Positions 1-11,195 of a stretch of 64,000 nucleotides of DNA are shown here, one piece after another. The notes under the pieces were generated by a model. It had not been told where the DNA came from, did not search any database, and worked only from the letters and a program-made list of their open reading frames with translations. Positions within the stretch are counted from its first letter, which is position 1. Each line of letters starts with the position of its first letter. The position numbers and the translations under genes were made by a program. This DNA is from Gyrodactylus bullatarudis (Eukaryota; Platyhelminthes; Monogenea; Gyrodactylidea; Gyrodactylidae): contig SSNU01000372.1 of assembly GCA_012064415.1 (NCBI GenBank), positions 1-64,000 of the forward strand. The letters are read 5' to 3'.

Positions 1-842
1 ATTCATTACTTTTCCTAAGACTTTTTCTTGAGCGAGTGGTACATCCTTCTTCTTCAGATACGGGAATTTTAAACTTCTTCATTTCTGCGAAGCCTTGTTT
101 GATTAAATCATCTGATAAATTTAGTTGGAAGTTCAGTAAATCAAGACAGTCTTCCTTGTCATTATTTCTTTTGTAAAGCAGCCAAGAGTTAACGATTGAT
201 GCAAATAGAACCCATTGGAATATAGCAAAGTACCTAAAATAATAATTCTTAATAAAAAAAGTCTTACCAATTTTTTGCTCTGTGGTTTGGCTGGTATCTA
301 GACATGAAAGAATCGAATAGATCAACACCACCCATTGACTTGTTATAAACTGATACGATTTTGGGATAGGGTACATTTATTCTTTTACTGCTTTTGGAGC
401 ACCAGCGTTTAATATTTGAAATGGGCTCAGCACCAGCAAAAGTTGAAGTGAAAGTTACAGCTTTGTCGTCAACCATCTTAGAAAGTAAAGTTTTTCAGAC
501 TCCGAATAGAGTAAGTCGTAGCTGCCTCTGCCTTTTTTCTTGAGATCTTTATCTTGTAATAAAGATTTTCCAGTAAGACCCAAACGGTTTGATCTAATCT
601 GGGGAGAAAGTAATGTTGACTTTTGGATGTAATCTTGTATCTCTCATGTTTTGGATAATCGGTACAGTTTGGACCGTTTCCTGTAGAGGAGTTTCATCGA
701 ATAAGGGAAGAGCCGAGCATAAATAATCAATTTGGTCTTCAATCTCTTCTAATTCTTCATCAGAGTTTTCAGCATTTGGAATTAAGACAACTTGCCAAAA
801 ATCTCCCTTTCTTGATTCTTTATATGTTGCTTCACTATCCAT
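1..842 (-). pseudogene. piggyBac transposase pseudogene (internally deleted, frameshifted, incomplete at left edge)
   Basis: Reading starts at the ATG at 840-842. The first 82 codons give an acidic N-terminal region (SDEELEEIEDQIDYL), as in many piggyBac transposases. The reading then jumps, out of frame, to LKKKGRGSYDLLYSESEKL in the late catalytic region, so the central segment with the first two catalytic Asp residues is missing. A one-base loss near 472-476 separates that frame from DDKAVTFTSTFAGAEPI and MGGVDLFDSFMSRYQ, which carries the third catalytic Asp motif (GGVD). A 34-bp GT-AG intron (234-267) then joins AKNW to YFAIFQWVLFASIVNSW, both in the expected order for the family. The reading is open to the window edge (SRKSLRKSNE). 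It is non-functional as a transposase; the identification is firm, the history is inferred. Confidence 0.85.
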
Positions 843-1225
843 ACCTTAAGTGCCGTTTGGACATATATGTCCTATAGTTTGAACGTTAATAACTCTTTCT
901 ACCATCGAGTTACGTAATCCAATAAAGCTTCATCATAAGGTCAAGGTTGAATTCTATTGGTCACCTAAATTATAAAATGAAAAACATTGTTTTTCCCATG
1001 GAAAACTTATTTAAAAAATTTTCAATAAATCAAAAAAAATTCTCTAAATAAATCTTCAATTTTGAAATAGAAAAAATGGAACATAGTTAAAAAAACACAG
1101 CATTAGAATGTTAAAAAGTTCATGATTAAGTGAAAAAAAAACCTTTGTAAAAAATTGAAAAATAACGAAATTATGTAGGTTTAAAATAGATGGACATATA
1201 TGTCCATCGGCACCGAAAGGGTTAA
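1..1225 (-). mobile_element. piggyBac-type transposon, 5' end, running off the left edge
   Basis: The right boundary is the target TTAA at 1222-1225. Read on the minus strand, the end is TTAACCCTTTCGGTGCCGAT followed by the palindrome GGACATATATGTCC, which fits the piggyBac pattern of TTAA plus a CCC-starting inverted terminal repeat. The same GGACATATATGTCC palindrome recurs at about 858-871, just upstream of the transposase ATG. A transposase relic occupies 1-842 on the minus strand. The first 29 bp of the terminus recur exactly at 4069-4097. The DNA right of the TTAA matches the inside of a foldback repeat arm, so this copy seems to have inserted into a foldback element. The other terminus lies outside the window. 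Confidence 0.85.
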
Positions 1226-1372
1226 AAATTGATTTGTTCTTTATTTTTTTTCTCGTGAGAGAGGGCCTTATGATCTAGATTCCAAAAAATCTTGATCAAA
1301 TTCGATTTTTTGATGAAAAAATTAAAAATTTTGTAAAAATCATAAACTCCCATCTTTGTATTGACTAGCTCA
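1226..1372 (-). repeat. Foldback family A, arm fragment next to piggyBac
   Basis: From 1226 the sequence follows the right arm of the complete copy at 22902-23611 (GAGAGAGGGCCTTATGATCT, then a TTGATCAAATTCGATT block, then the terminus ...CCCATCTTTGTATTGACTAG). The matching part begins at the piggyBac TTAA, so the rest of this foldback was probably separated by the piggyBac insertion and lies left of the window. Confidence 0.7.
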
Positions 1373-1684
1373 ATATGGCAGAGGAGTTTCCTTTTTTAGT
1401 GAGAAATTCTAATCTTTTTCTTTAGTTTGGTTGGTATGATTTTAACCCTAAAATAGCTATTACACATGTAAACTTAGTTAACATGGAGTCATGTTGAAGA
1501 TAAGAATTTTCTATTTTTACATAAATCTAGATATATTTTTCTCTAGATCAGTCCAAAAAATTATTCTATGATGAAAAAAGTTGAAAAAAATCGAACCAAT
1601 TAAATTTTATTTATCGAAAATTCAGAAGGTTAACTTTCTTTAAACCTCAAAGGCCAAATTCAAAATCCGGAATACATGTACAAG
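1373..1684. other. AT-rich spacer, no feature seen
   Basis: No open frame with recognisable protein content and no clear repeat boundary. It holds oligo-A and oligo-T runs only. Confidence 0.4.
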
Positions 1685-1905
1685 ATTCCTGAAAATCTTC
1701 TAAATCGATGAAAAAATTCAAGTCAAACGTTGAAAAGTGGAAATTGAAAACATGGCCTAATTTTAGTCAAATTGATTATTTTTTAGAATATTTTTAATTT
1801 CAACAACTTTATCATTTCGCGGAGTTCAAAATTTTTTTTTCCTGACTTTCCCAAGGGAAATATAGAGTTTTTGGGAAATTTGTAAATCCTAAAAGCTATA
1901 AATGT
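1685..1905 (-). repeat. Foldback family B, partial arm
   Basis: The blocks GTCAAACGTTGAAAAGTGGA, TGGCCTAATTTTAGTCAAAT, TTTTCCTGACTTTCC and a 3' TTGTAAATCCT follow the right-arm order seen in the fuller family B copies at 20165-20828 and 40037-40329. Ends are eroded. Confidence 0.6.
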
Positions 1906-4068
1906 CTACTGGCTTCATGAAATTTCTCTTTTACGAAGAGCTAAATTAAAATTTTTTCAATAAAATTCAAGTACATTTAAGGAAAAATTTAAGCAATTAA
2001 AATTAATCTTCATTCCATCCCTTATCTGACTTTCACATCCATTCTACCTAAATATTTCTCAAACTAAACAATAAAAACATATATATATATATTTGAAAGT
2101 TCAACTTGAAATACCAATTTCGTATTGAGCTAGCTTGATTTTCAAAATTATTTGATTTTTTTGTTTACTTTTAAGTAGTTTGATTAAGATATTTTCGGTG
2201 AAACCGAGATTAAACATCAAAATAGTACTTCAAAATAGAAACATAATATTAATAATGCTATTTTTGATATGTTGCTAGAATTTTAATGAGATTTATGAAA
2301 TAAACATTCTTGAACATCAAGGATATTTCCTCACGAAAATAATTTTGCTATTTTTCCACTAATTAATTGCTATTTTTTTCTCCGGGCTAAGCCCTTGTCA
2401 GATAAATGGTAACATGAGAACAAATCTTATTTTTCTTGATTGCTATCATCTCTTAATTTGAATTAAGCTGTTTCAAAGCGACTTAATCTTTTAATAAGGC
2501 CTATTCTGAAGGTTTTTGATTGGTCAATGAAAAGATTTAAGCTTGGGATATTATTTAGGGTTAATACCAAAAATCACCCCAAAAATTTCCAAAAATCATC
2601 TCAAAGGAAATTTTTTTTTCAATTTTCACCCCAGAGGAAATTTTTTCTTATATTTATTTTGAATAATTAGAAATAATTAAATTTAATAATTTCTCTACCC
2701 TTTTTTTCAGCGCTTGATATTTTTTCAAATATACCCTTGTTGTTCTCCTTTCATATGAATTCAGAATCCAAAAATAATATTATTTTTTATTTATTAAGAT
2801 CTTAAAAATTATTATATTTACTGTTCTAACGATAACCATAATTCACAATCTTACGAAGAATTTTCAGCAATAGCTGGGGAAAAGAATAAGTAAGTAGGCT
2901 GAAACAAAAGAATCTACAAACTAATAACTGGGGCATCAAAAAGTCATATTTTACAGGTAAGATATATCATGTTAATTTCTTGTTAGTTTTAAAAATTATT
3001 ATCTCTTGGAAATGTTCATTCCTGTTTAGGGAGAGGGTCTCCCAACATTTAGGGACATACAAGATATCTTTCGATAAAGTCATCGGTAAGAAGAAACTGA
3101 AAGTCTGTAATCATTAGAAGTTTGTCGTGAATTTAAATAATTATTTTTCTGTCTATTTGAGGTCTCAGGTCTTAGTTTGCATCGAATGGTGTTTGTTTTA
3201 TAGACCTAAAACGAAAAGAAATTTATTTCCCCTGATAAGCAAATCTCAGTAGGTTCATATCGTAATATACCTTTAAAATCTATAACAGATTTGATCTGAA
3301 TAGTGTGAAATCTTTAGAAGAAAGAGCAAATGTGAGAGTGAAAATAATCTATTGTGATTGGTTTTTAAGATTCTCGATATCTATTGGTCATCCAGGTCAG
3401 AACAGAGAGCTATAGATACCGTTTCATACCGTCACTCAGCAAATGACACATACGAGTAGTATTCAATAGAGAAATCAAGATTTTTCATTCATACAACCTG
3501 ATACTTAAGAAATATGGATTATTTTTTGAGGCATTTTCTAAATAATTTATTAACCAAGTTATTAATAACGCTATCATCAAGTTTAATGCCGTTCTATTCT
3601 ATATTATAAAAATTATTTTCAATTAAAAATCCTCCACGCTGCCTATACTTTACTCAACAACTCTAATGGCTAATTCAATTACCATGGATACAGCAAGTTA
3701 TTATGATAATGCATTTCAAAATATTGGACTCTTTACTTGTATCTAAAATTTCTGCTAAAGTTAACCGATATAAAGTTAGAGATCTATGATCATAGATTTC
3801 TGCATAAAAGAATTCGAACATGTTGAAACTTTTCATTAATCCTGAATCAGGATTCCTGATAATGTTGCCATCTAAAGGAAAAGACTCTAAGATAATGTCA
3901 GTTTCAAAATTTTGCGCCAGAATTCCATTTTATTAACTTTTTTGATTTGAAAGTTGGAAGTTGTATGCTTAATTTGTCTTGTTTCGGAGTTGGATTGGAA
4001 AAGTCAAATAAATTTCGATAATTATTGAATTACAATTCAGAAGTTGTTGACTGAAAGTCATGTTAGGA
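1906..4068. other. Gene-free AT-rich stretch
   Basis: I see no coding exon, RNA gene or bounded transposon. There is a short run of TA dinucleotides near 2080-2090 and an oligo-A/C/T block at 2565-2645 with repeated AAAATCACCCC and GAGGAAATTTTTT motifs, possibly a small decayed repeat. Confidence 0.4.
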
Positions 4069-4097
4069 TTAACCCTTTCGGTGCCGATGGACATATA
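4069..4097 (+). mobile_element. Isolated piggyBac terminus (29 bp)
   Basis: TTAA at 4069-4072 is followed by CCCTTTCGGTGCCGAT and GGACATATA. This is identical for 29 bp to the end of the piggyBac at 1-1225, in opposite orientation. The match stops exactly where a foldback family A terminus begins, so this is a piggyBac end truncated by, or fused to, a foldback element. Confidence 0.75.
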
Positions 4098-4435
4098 CAC
4101 CTAATTAATATGAAGATGGGAATTTATGCTTTTTACAAAATTATAAATTTTTTCACCAAGAAATCGAATTTGATCAAGATTTTTTGGAATCTAGATCGTA
4201 GGTTCCACTTTCAGGATCTGGAGAAAAATAATTTGAAAAAAATCAAATTTTAAGAAAGTTATGGCATATTTCAAATCTAGCGATGGCGCCGGATTCCCAT
4301 TTTTTTGAACTTTGAGTTAATAATTTTTGTTGATTTAAAAGTGAGAGAGTGATCAAAAGTTGATTTTCAGGATCACAATATGACAAGGATGCCGAATATC
4401 GCCGACAAATTTTCGAAAGATCCAAGTATGATTTT
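4098..4435 (+). repeat. Foldback family A, left half
   Basis: Begins with the family A end CACCTAATTAATATGAAGAT and continues with the arm blocks (TTGATCAAGATTTTTTGGAA, a GGCGCC core, TTTGAACTTTGAGTTAATAA, TGATCAAAAGTTGATTTT, then the loop-proximal GGATCACAATATGACAAGG). The opposite arm is missing. It carries the sub-family variant CGTAGGTTCCACTTTCAGGA shared with 27367-27624 rather than the CATGAGGCCCTC variant of 22902-23611. Confidence 0.75.
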
Positions 4436-4904
4436 GTGTTATTCCTGGTCTCGAAGTCATTGAGCTTAATTCAAAAGTGATTTTTCACTGAATTTTAATC
4501 TGCTTAAATCTGATTGGTTTTATAAAAGCTTTATAACTAAATATTCATTAGTCTTCTAATCCTCATAATGAATTCCTTATGAACGTACTTGAAGAAGCCC
4601 GGCTATACTTCCCTCTGAAAAATTTAATTCATAAATTTGCCTTTACTTGAAAATGTGGGAGAAAACATAATAATTCTACATGATAATTCTGAATACGGAG
4701 AGTAATATTCCTTAATTAAATTTGGTCTGATTAATAAAATGTAATACAGATATAATTTATTGGCAGAAAATTATTCCCCTAAAAACAGAAATAACTCTTT
4801 TTATATGAATAGAAATGATATTTCGTGAATTTAACTACTCTGCCCATTGAGCTTACACGAAAGTCTTGTACGAATTATCTGCTAGCTTGCTCAATAAGTG
4901 TTAT
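4436..4904. other. AT-rich spacer, no feature seen
   Basis: No credible coding sequence or repeat boundary was found. Confidence 0.4.
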
Positions 4905-5418
4905 GAGTTGATTGAAAAAACTTCAATTAGGCCAAATTTAGGCCGATTTTCGAATTAATTGTCCCAAATTCCGTTTTTTCAAACTTTAAACTCGAAATTT
5001 TTTATTGATTTTGGAGATTTTCGACATTTCGGATAATCATTAGATGAAGATTTTGAATTTGTATCTAGAGTTTGAGAGAAACTCGTTGCTTCAAAGAAAA
5101 AGTTTAACTTGTGAATATTGGGTCGAAATTCCCCTTCGAAATAGTTGAAAATTTCATATTGTTCGATTTCTCACAATAATGACGAATTTCCTTGGCCATA
5201 CTCAAATCTTTAATTTAAACTTTATTAGAAATATCAGTATCGAATGCTTCAAATCTTCGAAATCGATAAAAATTTGTATCATTACGGATGAAAAAAGGGG
5301 AAATTGGTGCATATTTTAACAACTCATGTGCTCATTTCATCATGGAATTTCAAAAAATTAATTTCTTTTCTGACCATTTGGAGAAAAATCTTGATTTTTG
5401 TATTGTCAATTAGGTTCA
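4905..5418. repeat. Foldback family B, nearly full-length but terminally eroded
   Basis: Contains AATTAGGCCAAATTTAGGCC at the left, the central CTCACAATAATGACGAATTT block, the AATCTTCGAAATCGATAAAA block and the right end TTGTCAATTAGGTTCAG. These occur in the same order in the copies at 20165-20828, 37560-37880 and 55935-56290. Arm pairing is still visible but weak. Confidence 0.6.
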
Positions 5419-5466
5419 GGACAAATCATAAAATAAGTTAAGTTACCGAGTGCTTTTTAACCTGAC

Positions 5467-5897
5467 TTGCAGTGCCTTTCAATAGAGAAAAATATGAATG
5501 AGATGGATATATAGAAATGACATCATCTTGTCCACGAATAAATCCTTAACAAAAGAGTAGAAGGAAACTTTCCCTGGACTCTTCAAATTAGCTATTTAAA
5601 ATAAATATTTTCATTGACAAATTTCTATTTTTTAACACCTTAAAATCAGAATAAAGATAACAGTCGTAATAATTTATCAATCAAATCAATATATTTTTGA
5701 TGCTTCAAGGACTACTGGATCCTAATTGAGGTAGATTTCTTTCCTACAAGGTGCTTGAGTAGGCATAAAATTAATTAGCTCAGAAACTAGAAGAGTCCAG
5801 GGAAAGTTTCCATCTAATCTTTCTTTATTCCTGAACTAGATGATGTCATTTATATCTCACTCATATTTTTCTCTATTGAAAAGTAAAGCACCGCAAC
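5467..5897. repeat. Separate foldback repeat with arms of about 125 bp
   Basis: The left arm (5467-5595) and the reverse complement of the right arm (5773-5897) share TTTCAATAGAGAAAAATATG, ATGACATCATCT and GGAAACTTTCCCTGGACTCT. The loop is about 175 bp and AT-rich. The arms have small indels, so the element is not very recent. Terminal and internal motifs differ from families A and B, and I see no other copy in the window. Confidence 0.75.
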
Positions 5898-7399
5898 TCG
5901 GATTTTCAGTTTTTACCGAATAACTCGAAAATCCTATTGTAGAATATTTCTCAAACATAGTGGAAATATCATTGAATAGAAAAAAATAAAGTCCGATTTG
6001 TAAGACTGTGTAATAAAATTTAAATAATGACTACTATTTTATGGCTTTTAATTTTATCCAATATTATGATGGAACTTTTTTTAGAGAAAAATTTTTGGTG
6101 GGAATTTAAATCAATAATATCAATTTATATAAATGTGAGAACTAGGAACTATTAGAGCTTGATATTTTTATGTTTCGTATTTAAACTGAATTAGATATTA
6201 GGATAGAGATGAGACGGGCCCTGAATACAAACTCAGACTAGGTCGAGACGTCAAAACGATATGTGTGATTAAATTCTTATCGTCTGGAACTAAGAAACAA
6301 TAAGCCAGAAAAATGCAATTTTGATAGATTACCTTGGAAGAATTTAAAAAGAACTCGAAAATAATATAATTAATGGGAATATTTTTTGTTCTAATGATAT
6401 AAGACACTTGTAGGTTTTGAGAAAGGGGTGTGGCAAACGGATTATCCCAAATGTACTAAAGTCAAAAAACCAAATCTTATTCGAATTTTTGAAAGCTGTA
6501 AAAAATCAATCTTTGAATAAATTTTTATTTTGGAAGTTGTTCAATAGTTCAAGCCAACCGTGAAGATCAGATGGTTTCTTGAACCAATTAAAAATACCAC
6601 GGATTCTAGTAGAAAATGTACGCACTATTTAAAAGTAATGTGCATTATATCCTTTAAAAAATTGCATTTTTTAAAACTTTATTGTATTGACATCACCCCT
6701 AGGAAAAGGCTTAATCTTTGAGAAGTTTCACACCTAGAATACTGAAATATTATTATTTATGTAGGCACCGGAAAATTTTCGAAAAATTGGTCTCAGATTA
6801 CATTGCAAAATAATTAAGAATAACTTGAATAACACATGCATTTAAATTTTTAAAGAGTTTTTCTCGTTTTTTTCCCGATCGGACGTTTACAACCTCGCCA
6901 TAAAAGGTAGGGCTAGAAAGATTACAAAAAAAATTTGATTAATCTTGCAAAAATTGTTGCTTCGAATGTTTAGTTTCAATGAAAAGATACCTTGATCTAA
7001 TTCTAATTTATTCCACTGGCTATATTCTATTCAATGATTTACTTTTCAAATAACAATAAATAGTCACAACTTTGAGAAGCAAGAATGATTGAAGAATCAA
7101 CGATTTCTTTCATGTTTATTATGAACAGAAGAAACTTTCTTGAGAAGGAGAGTAGATACTTTTGATCAAAGTATTTCTATTATTTCATTCCAAATTATCA
7201 TTGTGAATTAATCTTCCTCCTTGTTTTATTTGTTTTTCATTTGATCTTGAGCGTTAGTACAAACTCAAAGAAAAAGAGCACTCTTGAAAAAATACATATT
7301 TTATTTAGCTCTAAGAACTGAATTTTCTGATAGAATCAGTCATTCTAAGCATTATTTTGTATTGAAGTATGTGTCGAAAATGCTTCACCATTAAGTCAT
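5898..7399. other. Gene-free AT-rich stretch
   Basis: No supported gene or bounded repeat. The 69-codon open frame around 6198-6407 has no recognisable content and is treated as chance. Confidence 0.4.
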
Positions 7400-7730
7400 T
7401 CAAGAAGTTATAAAAATCCAGAATTTTTTAAATCGGCGCTCATTTTTCAATGAATTTTCATCTGCTTTATCTTGACCATTTAATGAATTTCTTAAGTTGT
7501 CTACAAAAATAATAGTAATCTTAACAGTAAAAGGACCTTCTTGGCGAATTTCGTTGTTTTATCATGTTCGTGGGATATTGCCAGAAAAATGGGTAATTCC
7601 ATAATGGAAGATGACTTTCACGCTTTGAAAATATGCAAAACATTATCTGAGTACTAAATTTTATCAGAAAAGTAAGTAATCTCGTGAGTTGTTCGGATAA
7701 GAAAAAATTTCACCCTAGCCCTGTTCAATA
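7400..7730 (+). repeat. Dispersed repeat D, copy 1
   Basis: Closely related to 28690-29012. The best block runs from about 7545 (TTGTTTTATCATGTTCGTGG) to 7730 (TGTTCGGATAAGAAAAAATT) with only scattered mismatches; the upstream part (AATCCAGAATTTTTTAAATC) is more diverged. No coding content. Confidence 0.75.
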
Positions 7731-8164
7731 TAAAAAAGTAAGTTTCTTGAACAAAAACACAGAAAAAAGAAAAAATATAATGTCCAAAAGTGATTCTAGA
7801 TCCCAAGTTTAAATCTTTATCCAGAAAAATATTAATCTCTAAAGATTGGCATTAGAAAAGTGATAAATGGAATGTACAATATGTAGTTACTACGTACGTA
7901 TGTTGATCAAATTTATAATCTTCAAATTCAATGCCAAACATCTCTGAGGAGCATTCTGTCTTGTTGAAGAGTGAGTGAACAACTTGAGATATCGTGTAAA
8001 CCATTATTTTAAAACTAGATTTCTCCTTTGATGATCCAAGTTAGATTTAGATGAGAAAAGCTTATTACAATGAATATTTTAAGTTACTATACTCATGAGT
8101 GAAAATAAGAATCAACTTACATTTGAATTAAAGTTGAGAATAGTCTGCTCAGGCGAGAACTATA

Positions 8165-8830
8165 TAAAGCTATTCTCGTTGAGTTTGGGAATTCATGATT
8201 TTTACAAAAATATCATTTTTTCATCAAGGTATCGAAATTTTTGAAAACTTTTTTGGAAGCTGATTCAAAATGTGCACTTTTACGGTTTTGAGAAAAAAGA
8301 TTTTTTAGAAAATTTTAGAGAAAATTTAAATGGCGCGATTTTTTAATTTTTTTAAACTTTGAGTAGAAAGTTTCTTTTGATTTCAAGGTCTGAGAGGAAT
8401 CAAACGTTATTCTTAAGGATCATCATTAGACAAAGAAAATAACTACTCTTATTCATTTTTTTGATAAAACTCGTCATTTTGAAATGAGATCTTGGATTAC
8501 CCTAGTTTATAAATTTCCAAGCAGTAAATAAGCAGAGTAAATATTTTCTTTGTTTAATGATGATCCTTAAGAATAGCGTTTATTTCCTCTCAGACCTTGG
8601 AATGAACAAAAATTTTCAACTCATAGTTCAAAAAAATCACCCCACCTCGAATTTTAAAATGTTTCTGAAATCTTTCCTAAAACAACTTTTTTTCAAATTT
8701 TTTTTTCTCAAATCAGTAAAAGTGTACATTTTGAATCAGTTACCAACAAATCTTTCAAAAATTTCGATGAAAAAATGCGATTTTTGTAAAAATCATGAAT
8801 TCCCAAATTCATCGAGAATAACTATATTAA
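8165..8830. repeat. Foldback family A2, complete with two long arms
   Basis: The left arm (about 8165-8432) starts AGCTATTCTCGTTGAGTTTG and the right arm (about 8543-8830) ends AATTCATCGAGAATAACTAT. The arms are reverse complements over most of about 270-290 bp, with a loop of about 110 bp. The inner motifs (TTCATCAAGGTATCGAAATT, TTTGAGTAGAAAGTTTCTTT, AGGATCATCATTAGACAAAG) are shared with families A and B, but the ends differ. A 99-codon open frame in the right arm is a by-product of the repeat. Confidence 0.8.
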
Positions 8831-9099
8831 ATGTATTAGAATGCAATTTCATCTGATCTTTATTTAAAACTTACTAATATGGTTTATTCAGGCTATTAAG
8901 GTAGAGTTTATGTACAATTTTTCTGAGTATAAACTATAATTTTCATTATATCAAAATTCATTCGAAAGAGCTTTTTTCGCTGAAGAATTCTTTATACTTG
9001 GTTGATCATACCTAGATTCATATCAATAGATATTCAAACTTTTATTATTTCACTGAAATTTATTTTTATCGAAAAAGCTTTTTCTTATCTTCGGTGACG

Positions 9100-9960
9100 G
9101 TGTAGGGGGAATACTCTTTATTACGAATAAGTAATTCGCGTAGTTTTTCCAACACGTCCGAAAATCCACTTTTATTCATAATTTAGAAAATTGGAAGAAG
9201 ATATATTAAAACCAAATGTACATTTCTTGAGGTATCATCAGTGGTAACTCTTCAAAAATGATATAAGTTAAAAGATTCATTCAAGATAATAATTTACAAA
9301 TCATGAAAGAAGTAGAAAGTAAAAGAAAATAAGAAAAAAATGTAATCTGAAAAAAACACCAAAACTCTCCAATAAATAGATAAAAGTGAAAAAGCTCACA
9401 TTGGCCAAGGTAGTTGAAGATTATAGGAATAGTTTTTTTGAACACATAGATTTATATAGGTTAATAAGAACTTTTTCTTTCACCCATACATCTATGCTGA
9501 CGTCCTTAGGGTTTTTGTATAAAATGGAAAAATTAGAAATGAAGCTGTATGATCTCCTTGTCTGAGGAGCCTAGTAACCGCAGTATCCTTCTTCAGATGA
9601 TCCTCCGCTCGTGTAGATAATTTCCTAATAGTTCTACCGATATATGAGGCTCCACAATCACATTGGAGTTTGTAAACTAATAGAGTTTTCTACTCTGGCG
9701 TACTCTTTATATCCAACTGCTCAAAACATTCACACATTTTTTAAACTTGGCGAGGAGGGAAGGGAGTGTCTTTTTTGCCCATCTTGGAGAATTTTTAGAT
9801 CATTCTGATTAGCTTTGGGTCAGTGTAGTGAGTGATACACTGTGTATCTCTAAGTTCTTAATGTAAGCAGTGTTTAATTTATCTGGACAATCTTTTGAAA
9901 GGGTGAGCCTCGATGAAATCAGTCTTATCGTAATAGCAATATAGGATAAGTTACAGAGAA
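9100..9960 (-). mobile_element. Penelope-like element, 3' part with GIY-YIG endonuclease relic
   Basis: On the minus strand, about 9700 down to 9500 reads LLVYKLQCDCGASYIGRT, then RKLSTRAEDHLKKDTAV and TRLLRQGDHTASF. This is the start of a GIY-YIG nuclease domain as found at the C-terminus of Penelope-like retroelements (Y and YIG motifs, then the conserved Arg in TRAEDH). Upstream, about 9960-9710, is degraded coding sequence (DTPFPPRQV) with stops. The frame breaks in the C-terminal part, and the non-coding 3' tail continues to about 9100 with the block CACTGATGATACCTCAAGAA and GATTTTCGGACGT, which recur at 19596-20110, 29395-29815 and 28500-28685. The 5' end with the reverse transcriptase is missing, as expected for a truncated insertion. 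Confidence 0.8.
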
Positions 9961-10884
9961 ATTTTGAACTCACGAATCTTTCTCTCCAAAAATTTACTCG
10001 TTTTATCTTGAAAAAAAAACCTCACACCCCGTCACCCAAGTTAGAAAACAGCTTGGAAAATGTATACAGAAATCCCAACTATAAGTATGATGCAGTAAGG
10101 GGCAGAAGGAAAAAGGGTAATTTTTGGTTCACAAGTCACAGCCTGTGACTCAACCATGGTAAAATCTTTACTTTTATAAAAGAAAAAAACAGCCGAATTT
10201 CTCGAACCAAGGATGTGTCGCAAAGAAATCTATCATGAGAAGAAAATAATAACAAAATTCGACACTACTAAATCCATATCATATTGTAAGAGACTGATAG
10301 TTTTGAGAAAAATCCCCTTTATTTAATTATTTCATAAAAATCTGAAAACCAGTATTATTTTTGTAGATTATCATAACTACTTATAAGTAGATTCACAGTT
10401 ATTAATATTTTTATTCTACTAACCCATGCAATAATTTCCTCTTCCTGTCACAAGCGTAAAAATATCGACTTCCTTGTACATGGAGTTTACTTTATTTTTA
10501 CAAAAGCAGGTGAGGCAATCTCCATAACATTAAAACAAACAACCATCCTGTTTTGGATTTATGCTTATTATTTCATTAGAAAAGTTGCATGAAATAGGTC
10601 AAACGAGTTTTCTTTCCGGTCTTGATGATAACAAGGGAGAATATTCTATTGTGTAAACTTATTAATTATTGTTTTTATTTATTAATTCAATGAATTCGTC
10701 CTTGAATTCTTTGCTTAAGACATATCAGGCAAATTTTGCCGCTAAAAATACGAATTTCCTTCTTGAATTTATGGTATGATTTTGAATTTGAACAGGATCG
10801 TTTATTATTCAATCCTTAAAATGCATTTCTTCGTTGCTAAATTCCTAAGGAATAATTGGACAAAGTTCAAGGAATTCTCAAATT
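9961..10884. other. Gene-free stretch
   Basis: No supported gene. The 60-codon minus-strand frame at 10041-10223 shows no domain. Confidence 0.4.
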
Positions 10885-11195
10885 TTTCAAGATTTTTCCG
10901 GAATCAAAATCATGAGGCCCACTCCAGGATATGAAGAAAAGAAAATTTTGAAAAAATTAATTTAAAGGAAACTATGGTATATTTCAAATCTCGAAAGAGC
11001 ACCAAATTCCCATTATTACGATCTTTGAATAAAATTTTTTTTATAATTTCCCCGTGATCAAGAGTTGATTTTTAAGATGACAAGAAAACCAATTATCACC
11101 GTAAAATTTTGGATAAATTCGTCATTTTCCAGGGGCCTTGAATCATCAAAATTTTATCGATTTTCAAGTAGGGAAAATGATCAAAAAAATCTAAA
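10885..11195 (+). repeat. Foldback family A, partial arm plus loop
   Basis: The order AATCATGAGGCCCACTCCAG, TATGGTATATTTCAAATCTC, CACCAAATTCCCATTATT, GTGATCAAGAGTTGATTTTT and GACAAGAAAACCAATTATCA follows the left arm and loop of 22902-23611. Both outer ends are lost. Confidence 0.6.

Noticed and set aside
8557..8856. 99-codon open frame on the plus strand
   Set aside because: It lies wholly in the right arm of the foldback at 8165-8830; the reading is a by-product of AT-rich arm sequence and has no domain.
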